A stretch of DNA of 64,000 bases from an uncultured Acidobacteriota bacterium. GTDB lineage: Bacteria; Acidobacteriota; Terriglobia; Terriglobales; Acidobacteriaceae. Of this stretch, positions 28,602 to 38,188 are shown one piece after another. The stretch's first letter is position 1. Each line of letters starts with the position of its first letter. Below the pieces are notes generated by a model. That model was given only the letters and a program-made list of their open reading frames with translations, had not been told where the DNA came from and made no database searches. The DNA is taken from positions 1 through 64,000 of the forward strand of contig CAIQPK010000072.1 in NCBI GenBank assembly GCA_903873705.1, read 5' to 3'. The translations under genes and the position numbers were made by a program.

Positions 28602-29537
28602 CTAGATCACAGCCATCACGAAATCATATTCGACATCCCAGAAGGGCTCGCCAAAGCCCTCGTCTTTGATACGGACGGGGTCTGCTATGCGCTTGAATTC
28701 GGCGAGGAGCGTTTTCTTAACGCCGAAGACCGCGTCGGAGTTGATGTATGGGTCATGCGGATCAAAGATATGTGTCGTTATGGTCGAAAATCCTTCGGCC
28801 TCGATGATGAAGTGGAGGTGCGCGGGACGGTAAGGATGGCGGCCGAGGACGTTCAGCAGCGAGCCGACTGTGCCGTCATCCGGAATGGGGTAGAACTTCG
28901 GCTTGACGCCGCGAAACCAGAAACGGCCATCTGCGGCAGTGTTGAAGTTGCCGCGCAGATTGAACTCGGGCTGGATACCCTTCTGCTGCACGTCGTAAAA
29001 TCCGTCTTCGTTAGCTTGCCAGACGTCGATGCGCGCTCCATGAATGGGCTGTCCGCGGGTGTCGAGAATCCTTCCGTGCACCAGCATGGGCTCGCCCTTG
29101 CCATCCTGGCAAATGTTCGCACCCATTTCCATCGTTGGCGATCCCTTGACGTGAAAGGGGCCCAAAACAGAATTTTCCGATGCGCCCGAGGGCCTCCGGT
29201 GGTTGACGGCATCGACGAGCATGGTCACACCCAATACATCAGAGAGGAGGATAAACTCCTGGCGCCAATCGTCGCAGAGATGTCCGGTCTGAGTAAGAAA
29301 TTGAATGGCGCTGAGCCATTCATCTGGCGTCGGCTCAATCTCGAGAACGGCTTCGTGCAGTTTGCGGGTAATCACATCCATGGCGAACCGAACGCGGTCG
29401 TCCTTAGCATTCTTGTTTCGCTGGGTCACAGCTTCGATCGAGGACTCCTCGGTGAAGTACCCGCTGTCGCGCGCGTCAAGGCTGTCTGTATCTTGCGGCT
29501 TCCGTCCGGTTGAATGCTCGTTCGACATGATTTGCAA
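28602..29537 (-). CDS. Intradiol ring-cleavage dioxygenase (hydroxyquinol/catechol 1,2-dioxygenase-like)
   Basis: 311 aa; LGPFHVKGSP, GARIDVWQANEDGFYDVQ, PYRPAHLHFIIEAEGFSTITTHIFD. Confidence 0.88.
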   Translation of the reverse strand: MQIMSNEHSTGRKPQDTDSLDARDSGYFTEESSIEAVTQRNKNAKDDRVRFAMDVITRKLHEAVLEIEPTPDEWLSAIQFLTQTGHLCDDWRQEFILLSDVLGVTMLVDAVNHRRPSGASENSVLGPFHVKGSPTMEMGANICQDGKGEPMLVHGRILDTRGQPIHGARIDVWQANEDGFYDVQQKGIQPEFNLRGNFNTAADGRFWFRGVKPKFYPIPDDGTVGSLLNVLGRHPYRPAHLHFIIEAEGFSTITTHIFDPHDPYINSDAVFGVKKTLLAEFKRIADPVRIKDEGFGEPFWDVEYDFVMAVI

Positions 29538-29985
29538 CCTTCCAAAGTGAAACTACACTCCCCAACGTGCCTGGAGCGCATCGCCAGTCCCGTTCGATCA
29601 CAAAAACTGATCGATGCAACGACCGTCCCCTACGAGCTGGTCTCAACCCGGTTATCCGCGCTCCATTCTATCCGGGCGTGGCTACGTTGGGCAGGGTTGA
29701 AGCCCATGACAATCGCAAGATCCTGCCAGAGGGGCACGAGAGGTCTGCTTTGCGGCTCGTGTCCCACCTTCTCGAAGCTGAGGAACCGGCATGTCAAAAA
29801 GAACGTTCGACAGTCGGTAGGCTTGTGGAGCTTTTATTGGCAGGAGTTCGTATACCGAACGGAAGTCTCCCTATACGGCGGAGCATCACAGGCTTGCGCT
29901 ACACTAACAGTCCGGCGGATGTAACTACATTGGTGTTATCGAGGCATTCGCCAGTGTTACAACATCGAGGGTGAGACCGTACATC

Positions 29986-31323
29986 ATGGACAAGATCGAA
30001 GTTGCCGATAAGTTGCCGCCGCTTTCGCGGATGTTCACAGGCACTACCGGCAAAGTTTTCATGCTGCTTAGCCTGATGTATTTCATTTCTTATATCGACC
30101 GCTCAAATCTTGGTATTGCGGTTCCCCTGATCATGACCGAGTTTCATTTGACGAATACGCAGATGGGTTATGCTCTGGCGGCGTTCGGCTGGTGCTATGC
30201 GGCCTTTCAAATCGTCGGTGGACTGGCCGGCGACAAGTTTGGCGGGCGGTATGCTCTGGCTGGGCTCGGGATAATCTGGGCAATCGGAACCCTGATGTGC
30301 GGGTTTGCTGGCGGGCTGGGAACGCTGATTGCGGCGCGAGTGATTGTCGGCCTCGGAGAAGCGGGAACCTTGCCCAATGGAGCGCGCGTGATTTCGGCGT
30401 GGGTACCGTTCAAGCGGCGCGGTTTTGCGCAGGGGTTTACGCACTCGGCTTCGCGGCTGGCTGCGGCGATTACTCCGCTGATCATGGCATGGTTGATTTC
30501 GCTGTATGGGTGGCGCGGCGGTTTCATTGCGCTGGGTGGCGTGAGCCTGCTGTGGACGATCGCATGGTTCGCTTATTTCCGCGATGACCCCAAGGAAAAG
30601 AGCGGCATCACGCAGGAAGAAATTGATGATCTTCCAGCCTATTCACCCTATGGCAAGCAGGTGGGAAAGGTGCCGTGGGGACCGCTGGTGAAGCGCACCA
30701 TGCCGGTGACGCTGGTGTTCTTTTGCCACGCCTATACGTTGTGGCTTTTTCTATCCTGGCTGCCGACGTTCATTGGGAAAACTTACCACCAGGATCTGGC
30801 TCACACGTCGTTTTATACGTTCGCGATATTTGCCGCTGGCGTGGTGGGCAATACTTATGGGGGATTGCTAACCGATCTGATTTACCAGCGGACAGGCAGC
30901 CTTGTAGCGGCCCGGCGCAACGCGGTGGTGATGGGTTTTGGCATCGCGGCGGTATCCATAAGCTTTGTGCTGATCGCGCCGACCGTGATGCTGGCGACGC
31001 TGGCGCTGGCGATAGCTTTCTTCTTTATGGAATCGACTGAAGGCGCGATCTGGTCGGTGCCGATCGATATTGCACCGAAGTATGCGGGATCGGCGGCGGG
31101 TATCATGTGCACGGCTTCGGGTGTGGCGGCGATTATTTCGCCGATCGTCTTTGGAAAAATTGTGGACGTTACGGGCAGCTATCGCATTCCGTTTCGGGGT
31201 TCGATTGGGCTGCTGCTATTTGGTGTGGTGATGGCGTTCTTTATGCGTCCGGATAAGCAGGTAGTGGATGGATACGGTAACGTCGCCGGGTCGGCTGCGA
31301 TGGAAACAGTCGTCTTGGATTAG
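29986..31323 (+). CDS. MFS transporter, ACS (anion:cation symporter)-type
   Basis: YFISYIDRSNLGIAVPLIMTEFHLTNTQMGYALAAFGWCYA. Confidence 0.85.
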   Translation: MDKIEVADKLPPLSRMFTGTTGKVFMLLSLMYFISYIDRSNLGIAVPLIMTEFHLTNTQMGYALAAFGWCYAAFQIVGGLAGDKFGGRYALAGLGIIWAIGTLMCGFAGGLGTLIAARVIVGLGEAGTLPNGARVISAWVPFKRRGFAQGFTHSASRLAAAITPLIMAWLISLYGWRGGFIALGGVSLLWTIAWFAYFRDDPKEKSGITQEEIDDLPAYSPYGKQVGKVPWGPLVKRTMPVTLVFFCHAYTLWLFLSWLPTFIGKTYHQDLAHTSFYTFAIFAAGVVGNTYGGLLTDLIYQRTGSLVAARRNAVVMGFGIAAVSISFVLIAPTVMLATLALAIAFFFMESTEGAIWSVPIDIAPKYAGSAAGIMCTASGVAAIISPIVFGKIVDVTGSYRIPFRGSIGLLLFGVVMAFFMRPDKQVVDGYGNVAGSAAMETVVLD

Positions 31324-31346
31324 GCAATTGGTGGAGAGCATATAGC

Positions 31347-32099
31347 GTGAGCAGAGAACTAGAAGGCAAGGTGGCAGTTGTTACGGGCGCGGCGCGCAAT
31401 ATTGGACGAGCGATCGCGCTGGATCTTTCGCGCGCCGGAGCGAAGATCGTGGTCAACGCGATGACGTCGGCAGAATCGGCGTCGGAGACCGCGAAGCTGA
31501 TTCGAGACGAAGGCGGGGAAGCAATTGTTCATCTCGCCGACGTTACGGACCCGGCTGCTGCCGACGGCTTGGCTGCTACAGCCGTGGAGCATTTCGGACG
31601 GATCGACATCCTCGTGAACAACGCTGCCATTCGCAAGGAGGCGGCGTTCGCCGATGTGGATTATGCAGCGTGGCGGTCGGTGATGTCGGTAATTCTGGAT
31701 GGAGCTTTCCTTTGCGCGCATGCTGTTTACCCGCACATGCAAAAGGCCGGTGGCGGGACGATCATCAATATCGGCGGCATGTCGGCGCATACCGGCGCCG
31801 CTCGCCGGGTGCATGTGATTGCCGCGAAGGCGGGTTTGACGGGACTAACGCGTGGCCTTGCAAATGACCTGGCAGCAGACGGGATTACTGTGAACGCGGT
31901 TGTCCCGGGATTGATCGACACTGTGCGCGGAGTATCGGCTGGCGGCACACCGGCGCACCACTCGAGCGCGCGGACCGCCGTGGGGCGCTTCGGAACGCCG
32001 GAAGAGGTGGCAGCGATGGTGCTGTTTCTGTGTGGACCGAGTGCGCGGTATATCACCGGACAATCGATCCACATTAATGGCGGAGCGTTGATGGCCTAG
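31347..32099 (+). CDS. SDR family oxidoreductase (FabG-like)
   Basis: 250 aa; VTGAARNIGRAIA, LVNNAAIRKE, YITGQSIHINGGALM. Confidence 0.88.
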   Translation: MSRELEGKVAVVTGAARNIGRAIALDLSRAGAKIVVNAMTSAESASETAKLIRDEGGEAIVHLADVTDPAAADGLAATAVEHFGRIDILVNNAAIRKEAAFADVDYAAWRSVMSVILDGAFLCAHAVYPHMQKAGGGTIINIGGMSAHTGAARRVHVIAAKAGLTGLTRGLANDLAADGITVNAVVPGLIDTVRGVSAGGTPAHHSSARTAVGRFGTPEEVAAMVLFLCGPSARYITGQSIHINGGALMA

Positions 32100-32106
32100 C
32101 CTCGAC

Positions 32107-33465
32107 TTAGAGGCTGGCCACTGTTGCGATCTGGGAAACAGCTTCCAACGATTCAAGCTTCCAGCAGAGTTCAATGAGTTCGGCTGTCTTTTCAGCGCCG
32201 ACAATGCTGGTGGTGAGACCACGGAACTTGTTCTCAAGCTCGGAGTTGCTCATCGGGCGGGCAACGCTGCCGATTGCATGGGGGACGTGCAATGCGATGA
32301 CGCGTCCGTCGGTGAGCGTTATGCTGATGCGCGCCTCGTCGGAAGCAATGGAGGTGCTCGATACAGCCTTGACGCGTCCGCGCAGCGCGATGATGCCGGC
32401 GTCCTGCACGGCGCGATCGCTAAACTGCTCTTCGCCTCCGTCGCCTTCGATGAGGGCCGCGGCGGCAGCATGGTAGACGCTGAACTTGCCTTCAAGGCCG
32501 GTCTGCGGAGTCAGTTTGCCGGTGAGTTCCAACACTAGCGGGTGGACCAGAACGTCGACCGATTGAATCTGGTCTGCAGCAAGTGTTTCCTGGTTCCGGA
32601 TCTGAATACAGCCGTCAATCGTGGGGTGGATGACGATGCCGCAGGCGAACGGCTTGTAGGAGTTCCTCAAGATTTCAAACGTGCTGCCCAGATTTTCTGT
32701 GATCTCGGCGTAGTCGTGCCTTGTGCTCAGCACATTGGCCCAACCGCGCTTGGCTTCGATTGCCTGGTGCGAGCTGGTGTAGCCCCTGGCGGCAAGCAGG
32801 GCGGACGTGAGACCGTTCTGCGCGGCGCGGCCCGGGTGAAAGCTCTTGGTCATGGTGCCGAACATCTCGCGCAGGCCAACTGGCTGGGTAGCGGCGAGAC
32901 CGAATGCCCAGGCCATACGCTCGGTGTCGAGCGAAAGGAGCTTTCCGATGGCGGCAGCAGCTCCCCATACGCCGGTGGTTCCTGTGATGTGCCAACCGAC
33001 GTCGTAGTGTTCAGGTGTAACCGAGTTTCCGAGGCGGCACTCCACTTCGATACCGAGAATGAGAGCGTGGAGGAAGTCCTTGCCCGTAACGGGAGCATAT
33101 TCGGCGTAAGCGACGAGCGCGCTCACTACCGGCCCGGCTGGGTGAATGACCGTGCGCAGATGCGTGTCATCGAAATCAAATACGTGCGAGCTGATGCCGT
33201 TCAGCAGGGCAGCGTGCAGGATGTCAAATTTCTCGTTGCGCCCGAGGATGCTCGCTTGCGCGGGGCCGGAAAATGGGGCCAACGCCGCAATCGCGATGTC
33301 TAGCGTTTCGTGGTGCGATCCACCTACGGCACATCCCAGCCAATTGAGGAAAGTGCGTATAGCTTCCTCTCGAACGGGTTGTGGGATGTCTTCAAAATTT
33401 GATTCCGCGACATAACGGGCAAGAATCTGCGTGATTTCGGTGGAAGAAGGTTGACTTTGCGGCAT
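32107..33465 (-). CDS. MmgE/PrpD family protein
   Basis: 452 aa; LNWLGCAVGGSHHETLDIA, SSHVFDFDDTHLRTVIHPAGPV, GWHITGTTGVWGAAAA. Confidence 0.9.
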   Translation of the reverse strand: MPQSQPSSTEITQILARYVAESNFEDIPQPVREEAIRTFLNWLGCAVGGSHHETLDIAIAALAPFSGPAQASILGRNEKFDILHAALLNGISSHVFDFDDTHLRTVIHPAGPVVSALVAYAEYAPVTGKDFLHALILGIEVECRLGNSVTPEHYDVGWHITGTTGVWGAAAAIGKLLSLDTERMAWAFGLAATQPVGLREMFGTMTKSFHPGRAAQNGLTSALLAARGYTSSHQAIEAKRGWANVLSTRHDYAEITENLGSTFEILRNSYKPFACGIVIHPTIDGCIQIRNQETLAADQIQSVDVLVHPLVLELTGKLTPQTGLEGKFSVYHAAAAALIEGDGGEEQFSDRAVQDAGIIALRGRVKAVSSTSIASDEARISITLTDGRVIALHVPHAIGSVARPMSNSELENKFRGLTTSIVGAEKTAELIELCWKLESLEAVSQIATVASL

Positions 33466-33753
33466 GGGCTTATCCAGTCTGACCCGTTAGGACGGGGATA
33501 TCGCTTAGGAGGCCGCAACAAATGGTCGTCAACGGTTCCATCGAGCTAAGCGCTCTCACGATTCTATTACAGCGCCAGGAAGCCATGGTTGATCGACAAA
33601 GCGACGCGTATTTACCGAGAGCGCGGTGCAACGGGAAAGGTAGCCGAACTAGCTTATGCTGCGATAATCGCGCCGCCATTGGCGTTAGCGATGTCGAAGC
33701 TTCTTTTTGAGTATGATTAACAGCAGTGATTTTGTGACTTGCGCGGGGTAGCA

Positions 33754-34224
33754 ATGGCCAATATTGATCTGAAAGTAAATGGGAAATCTCACACTGTTGA
33801 TGTCGACAGCGATTGCCCGGTCCTGTATGTTCTTCGCGATAACCTGGAGCTTAACAACCCCAGGTTTGGTTGCGGACTGGCGCAGTGCGGCGCGTGTACT
33901 GTGATTCTCGACGGTGACGCTGTGAGGTCATGTGTGCTGCCGGTATCGAGCGTGGCGGGCAAGGAAGTTACCACGCTGGATGGTCTCGGCGGTGGCGAAA
34001 AGCTCCATCCCGTGCAGCAGGCGTTCATCGACGAACAGGTATTTCAATGTGGCTATTGTCTAAATGGCTGGGTGATGTCGGCGAAGGCGTTGCTCGATAA
34101 GAATCCTCATCCAACCGATGTGGATATGGAGAAGGCTTTTCGTGGCCTGATCTGCCGATGCGGCAGTCACGTTGGCATCTACAGAGCGGTGCGGCGCGCG
34201 GCCGGCATGAAGGAGAGTGTCTAA
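33754..34224 (+). CDS. (2Fe-2S)-binding subunit of two-component molybdenum hydroxylase (IorA/CoxS-like)
   Basis: FGCGLAQCGACTVILDG and CGYCLNGWVMSAKALL...GLICRCGSH. Confidence 0.9.
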   Translation: MANIDLKVNGKSHTVDVDSDCPVLYVLRDNLELNNPRFGCGLAQCGACTVILDGDAVRSCVLPVSSVAGKEVTTLDGLGGGEKLHPVQQAFIDEQVFQCGYCLNGWVMSAKALLDKNPHPTDVDMEKAFRGLICRCGSHVGIYRAVRRAAGMKESV

Positions 34225-36536
34225 TGGCTTCCGTAGAGAAGATTCTTTCCAGAAGAACGTTCCTGAGAAATACCGGCGGCCTGGTTATCGGCTTTGGCCT
34301 TGCTGACGTCTCCGTGCTTCCGCGCATGATCGCGCAAGCTGTTACGCCGAGCGGGAAAGTCGTCACGGGAAATCCTGTGCCCGATGCGTTGACTTCCTGG
34401 TTGCACATCGAACCCAGCGGTATTATTCGCATCTTTACAGGTAAGACCGAGATTGGCATGGGCGTGGAAACCGCGCTGATGCAGATTGTTGGTGAAGAGC
34501 TGGACGTTGCGCTCGATCAGGTCGTCTTCGTGATGGGGGACACTTCGAAGACTCCCGATCAAGGCGGCGTGGGTGGCAGCAGTTCACTGGCAATGGGAGC
34601 TGATCCTCTGCGCAATGCCGCGGCAGCTGCGCGCTCGCTGCTGCTGGACATGGCGTCTCAACGGCTCGGCGTCCCCGTGGATCAACTCGAAGTTTCTGGC
34701 GGAGTCGTTCACGTGAAGGGCGCGCCTTCGCAGCATGTGTCTTACGGTGAGTTGACCAAAGATGTCCCCCTGCAGGGCTCGCTCGTGGTAACCGGGGCAG
34801 GGTCGGCAATGAGCATCAAGGGGCGAGGTAAGCCTAAGGCCGTTTCGAGCTACAAGCTGGTGGGCCAGCCGGTGCCGCGCATCGATCTGCCGCTCAAAAT
34901 TGCCGGCAAGTGGGAGTATGTCGTCGATGTTCGCGTGCCGGGCATGTTGCATGGCCGCGTCATTCGCCCTGCAAGTGTTGGCGCCAACCTTCTCAGCATT
35001 GACGATGCACCTGCGAGGTCTATTCGTGGGTATGTAAAGACGGTCGTCATCAACAACTTTGTTGGAGTAGTTGCAGAAAATGAGTGGGCCGCTATAAAGG
35101 CCATGCGCGCCATCAAAGTGAATTGGTCTGAGCCGCAGCAGCTGTTTCCAGAGCAGGCGAAGATCTACGACTACATGCGGCAGGCAACTCCGAAGGCGAG
35201 CATGGAGTTCCTCAAGGTTGGCAACTTCGAGGCCGGAATGCAGTCGGCAACCAAAAAAGTTGAAGCTACCTACGAATTTCCGTTCCAGTCGCACGGCACG
35301 ATGGGTCCTGGGTGTGCCGTTGCCGACGTTCAGCCGGATGGTGTTACGACGGTGTGGTGTGGCACTCAGAAGCCACATGCGATGCAGATTGGCATCGCGG
35401 ACTTGCTGAAAGTCGCTCGCGACAAGGTACGCGTTATCTGGACGGAAGACTCTGGATCCTACGGCCGTGCTGGGTTTGAAGATGCCGCCGGAGACGCCAT
35501 TCTGCTTTCACGGGCGGTGGGCAAGCCGGTGCGGGTGCAGTGGATGCGCGCGGACATGACGCGATGGGGATCGAAGGGGCCCGCAGTGATGGTCGATATG
35601 ACCGCGGGGCTGGACCAGCAAGGGAAGGTCACGGCTTTTCGATTTACTTCGCGAGCCTTCTCTGGCGTTGAGACCAATTTCCTGCCGGTGATGGCGGGCA
35701 ATTTCCTCGGATCTCAGTTGGCTGGCATTCCGAATACTAACGTTCGGGATGAGTATGCTGCGTGGGGCCACGAGACTGCCGCGTATCCGTTCCCCAATGT
35801 CATCGCCAACGGGCATGTCGTGGCAGCGCTTTATCCCAATGCTTCGCCCCTGCGTACGACTCACCTGCGTGACCCCGAAGGACCCGCAGCGACCTATGCA
35901 ACGGAATCGTTTATAGATGAAATGGCCGCGGCCGCCGGTATGGATCCCATTGCTTTTCGCCTAAGTAATCTCGAGGACGCCCGCACCAAGGCTGTGATTA
36001 GAGCTGCAGCAGAGAAGTTTGGCTGGGATCCCCGCACCTCGCCTAAGAAGAAGGTTGCGAATCCCGAAGTGGTGAAAGGCCGTGGCATCGCGATTGGCGA
36101 CCGCGGGGGGACACGCGTGGCAACGATCGTGGAGGTTGAGGTCGCTCGGAAGACCGGCGCCGTACGCGTCAGCCGTATTGTGTGTGCCCACGATTGCGGT
36201 TTGATCGTCAATCCCAGCTCACTAAAAGGGACGATTGAAGCGAACCTCATCCAATCGACGAGCCGTAGCCTTATGGAAGAAGTGATGTTTGACCGGAACA
36301 ACGTCACGAGCGTCGACTGGTTATCTTATCCGGTTCTGCGTGCAGCGAACCTTCCGGACAAGGTAGAAGTGGTTCTTCTCAATCATCCTGAGTTTCCGTC
36401 GACGGGGGCAGGAGAACCCTCTAGCAGGCCGATGGTTGCCGCTATATGCAACGCTATTTTTGATGCAACCGGTGCGCGTGTGCGACAAGGACCGTTTACG
36501 CCAGTGAGAGTCAAGGCAGCAATGGCCTCCTCGTAA
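34224..36536 (+). CDS. Molybdopterin-binding subunit, xanthine dehydrogenase family (IorB-like), Tat signal
   Basis: TAATG overlap with previous gene; SRRTFLRNTGG Tat motif; GVGGSSSLAMG, GTMGPGCAVADV, GAGEPSSRP. Confidence 0.9.
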   Translation: MASVEKILSRRTFLRNTGGLVIGFGLADVSVLPRMIAQAVTPSGKVVTGNPVPDALTSWLHIEPSGIIRIFTGKTEIGMGVETALMQIVGEELDVALDQVVFVMGDTSKTPDQGGVGGSSSLAMGADPLRNAAAAARSLLLDMASQRLGVPVDQLEVSGGVVHVKGAPSQHVSYGELTKDVPLQGSLVVTGAGSAMSIKGRGKPKAVSSYKLVGQPVPRIDLPLKIAGKWEYVVDVRVPGMLHGRVIRPASVGANLLSIDDAPARSIRGYVKTVVINNFVGVVAENEWAAIKAMRAIKVNWSEPQQLFPEQAKIYDYMRQATPKASMEFLKVGNFEAGMQSATKKVEATYEFPFQSHGTMGPGCAVADVQPDGVTTVWCGTQKPHAMQIGIADLLKVARDKVRVIWTEDSGSYGRAGFEDAAGDAILLSRAVGKPVRVQWMRADMTRWGSKGPAVMVDMTAGLDQQGKVTAFRFTSRAFSGVETNFLPVMAGNFLGSQLAGIPNTNVRDEYAAWGHETAAYPFPNVIANGHVVAALYPNASPLRTTHLRDPEGPAATYATESFIDEMAAAAGMDPIAFRLSNLEDARTKAVIRAAAEKFGWDPRTSPKKKVANPEVVKGRGIAIGDRGGTRVATIVEVEVARKTGAVRVSRIVCAHDCGLIVNPSSLKGTIEANLIQSTSRSLMEEVMFDRNNVTSVDWLSYPVLRAANLPDKVEVVLLNHPEFPSTGAGEPSSRPMVAAICNAIFDATGARVRQGPFTPVRVKAAMASS

Positions 36537-36573
36537 ATGGTTGTGGAACGAAGATGAGCGGTGAAAGTCCTTG

Positions 36574-37620
36574 TTACTTGCCCTTCCACGCCGGAGTCAG
36601 AAAGCGATAGATCAGCGCGGTTTCCCAGAGGTTGAAATTTCCAGCCGACGAGAAGCGTCTGGAGTAGCTCGTGTCGATGCGCACCTCATGGGGTAGGCGG
36701 TAGTCGATGCCGAAGTCGGCGAGTTGCGTGTCGGCTCCCGGGAGACCGTCTGCGCCCGCACTATTGCGGAATGTCTGCTGCATACGGAAGACGGGCTGAA
36801 TCCTGCCGATGATGCTATCCGCGCCACCGAAGTGAGAAAGCCGATAGTCGAGCTCAATCCAGTATCCCTGCGAGTGCAGACCGTGCCCATATTCCGCGCG
36901 CAATTTCAAAGGAACACTAGCCGGTTCCCACCAGATGTGGGTGCCTACATTATTCGCGAGTCGCGCCTTCTCGAGCAGGCGGGCATAGGATGTGCCGATT
37001 TCCAGCCGTGCCTTGGGGAAATAGACGTTGACTTGGCCGCCGGCGGTGCGCGCCGAAGTGATCTGGAAGTTGGTGGTTCCGGCAGAGGCATAGGCGATGT
37101 AGTTTATGGAGAAGTTATTGGTGGAAACCGCGCGGCCCCTGAGTTCGCCACCGGTCCCGCTGCCACTACCAGTGTTGCCAATCCCATAGATCAGCGGGGC
37201 GTCCTGGAGATTTTGAATCCACATGGGAGATAGCCGCTCGTTATAGGTGCCGAACGGAATCAGAAAGTAGCCGCCGACGAGAGTCATTCGCGAATTCACT
37301 ACAACATCTGCCTGCGCATAATCCACACCGATGAAATGCGAGTGATCGTAAGTGCGATTTGGTCCGCTTGGGGAGAAAAACTCATCAAGGTTGGCGCGCG
37401 ATTCCAACGTAACGCGCTTGCCCACCGGCACGACAACGATCGGCGCAATAGCCGATGTATAGGTGGTGCGACCGCCGTTCGTGCGGCTGAAAAATCCAGC
37501 AGCTCCCGAGATCAGTGGGGTGTCTTGAGCCAGGAGACTGGGCGGCAGCGACGAGACCGCGAGAGCGAGAAAGAGAATGCTGATGCCTAATGACCGGGAT
37601 GGTTGGAAGAGAAATTTCAT
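36574..37620 (-). CDS. Outer-membrane beta-barrel-like hypothetical protein
   Basis: 348 aa; signal peptide and alternating aromatic beta-strand pattern. Confidence 0.6.
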   Translation of the reverse strand: MKFLFQPSRSLGISILFLALAVSSLPPSLLAQDTPLISGAAGFFSRTNGGRTTYTSAIAPIVVVPVGKRVTLESRANLDEFFSPSGPNRTYDHSHFIGVDYAQADVVVNSRMTLVGGYFLIPFGTYNERLSPMWIQNLQDAPLIYGIGNTGSGSGTGGELRGRAVSTNNFSINYIAYASAGTTNFQITSARTAGGQVNVYFPKARLEIGTSYARLLEKARLANNVGTHIWWEPASVPLKLRAEYGHGLHSQGYWIELDYRLSHFGGADSIIGRIQPVFRMQQTFRNSAGADGLPGADTQLADFGIDYRLPHEVRIDTSYSRRFSSAGNFNLWETALIYRFLTPAWKGK

Positions 37621-38188
37621 CTTGAAATCAAGCTAACCGCCGTGACTTTTCGGTGTGTCCATGGATTGTCTGAAGCGTGTCACCAGATTGTCACAAGAAA
37701 TTCGGGCCTTCCATGTACTGCCAATTGCGTTGTGCGACTGCGATAGAGGAGATGCAAGTAGGCGCTTCCGTCATGGCCCAACTGAGCTTCTGATCGACTG
37801 CGCGGGTTGCACCGACGAAGTAGTCAAACCCTGGACGAGACTGCGCCGGTCTAAAAATTCTTTTCGATTAAGGTTTGATGCCTTCACATAGAATCCTTAC
37901 AGAAGCTTAGCTTTCAATCCTTTTTGCAGATGTCCTGTTGCGCCATGACGCGTGCGATTGTCGACCGTAATTTGGTTCGGCCAGCACATAATGGCGTTGA
38001 CATCTCTTTAGAAACAGTACAAACTTAAAGAAAATCAAGAGTTGCCGTAGTGGGCATCCCTTTCCACGCCGACATCTTTCAGCAGTAGTCGCACAGCTAG
38101 CTTTCGGGCCGGTCTCTGCGCCATGCTTTGCCTAGTTGAACGCAGCCTATCTTTGCTTCACGATCAGGAAAGTAGCTCTGTGGAAGAC

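Noticed and set aside
32542-33303. 253-aa plus ORF inside MmgE/PrpD
   Set aside because: Antisense shadow; opposite strand has clear PrpD motifs
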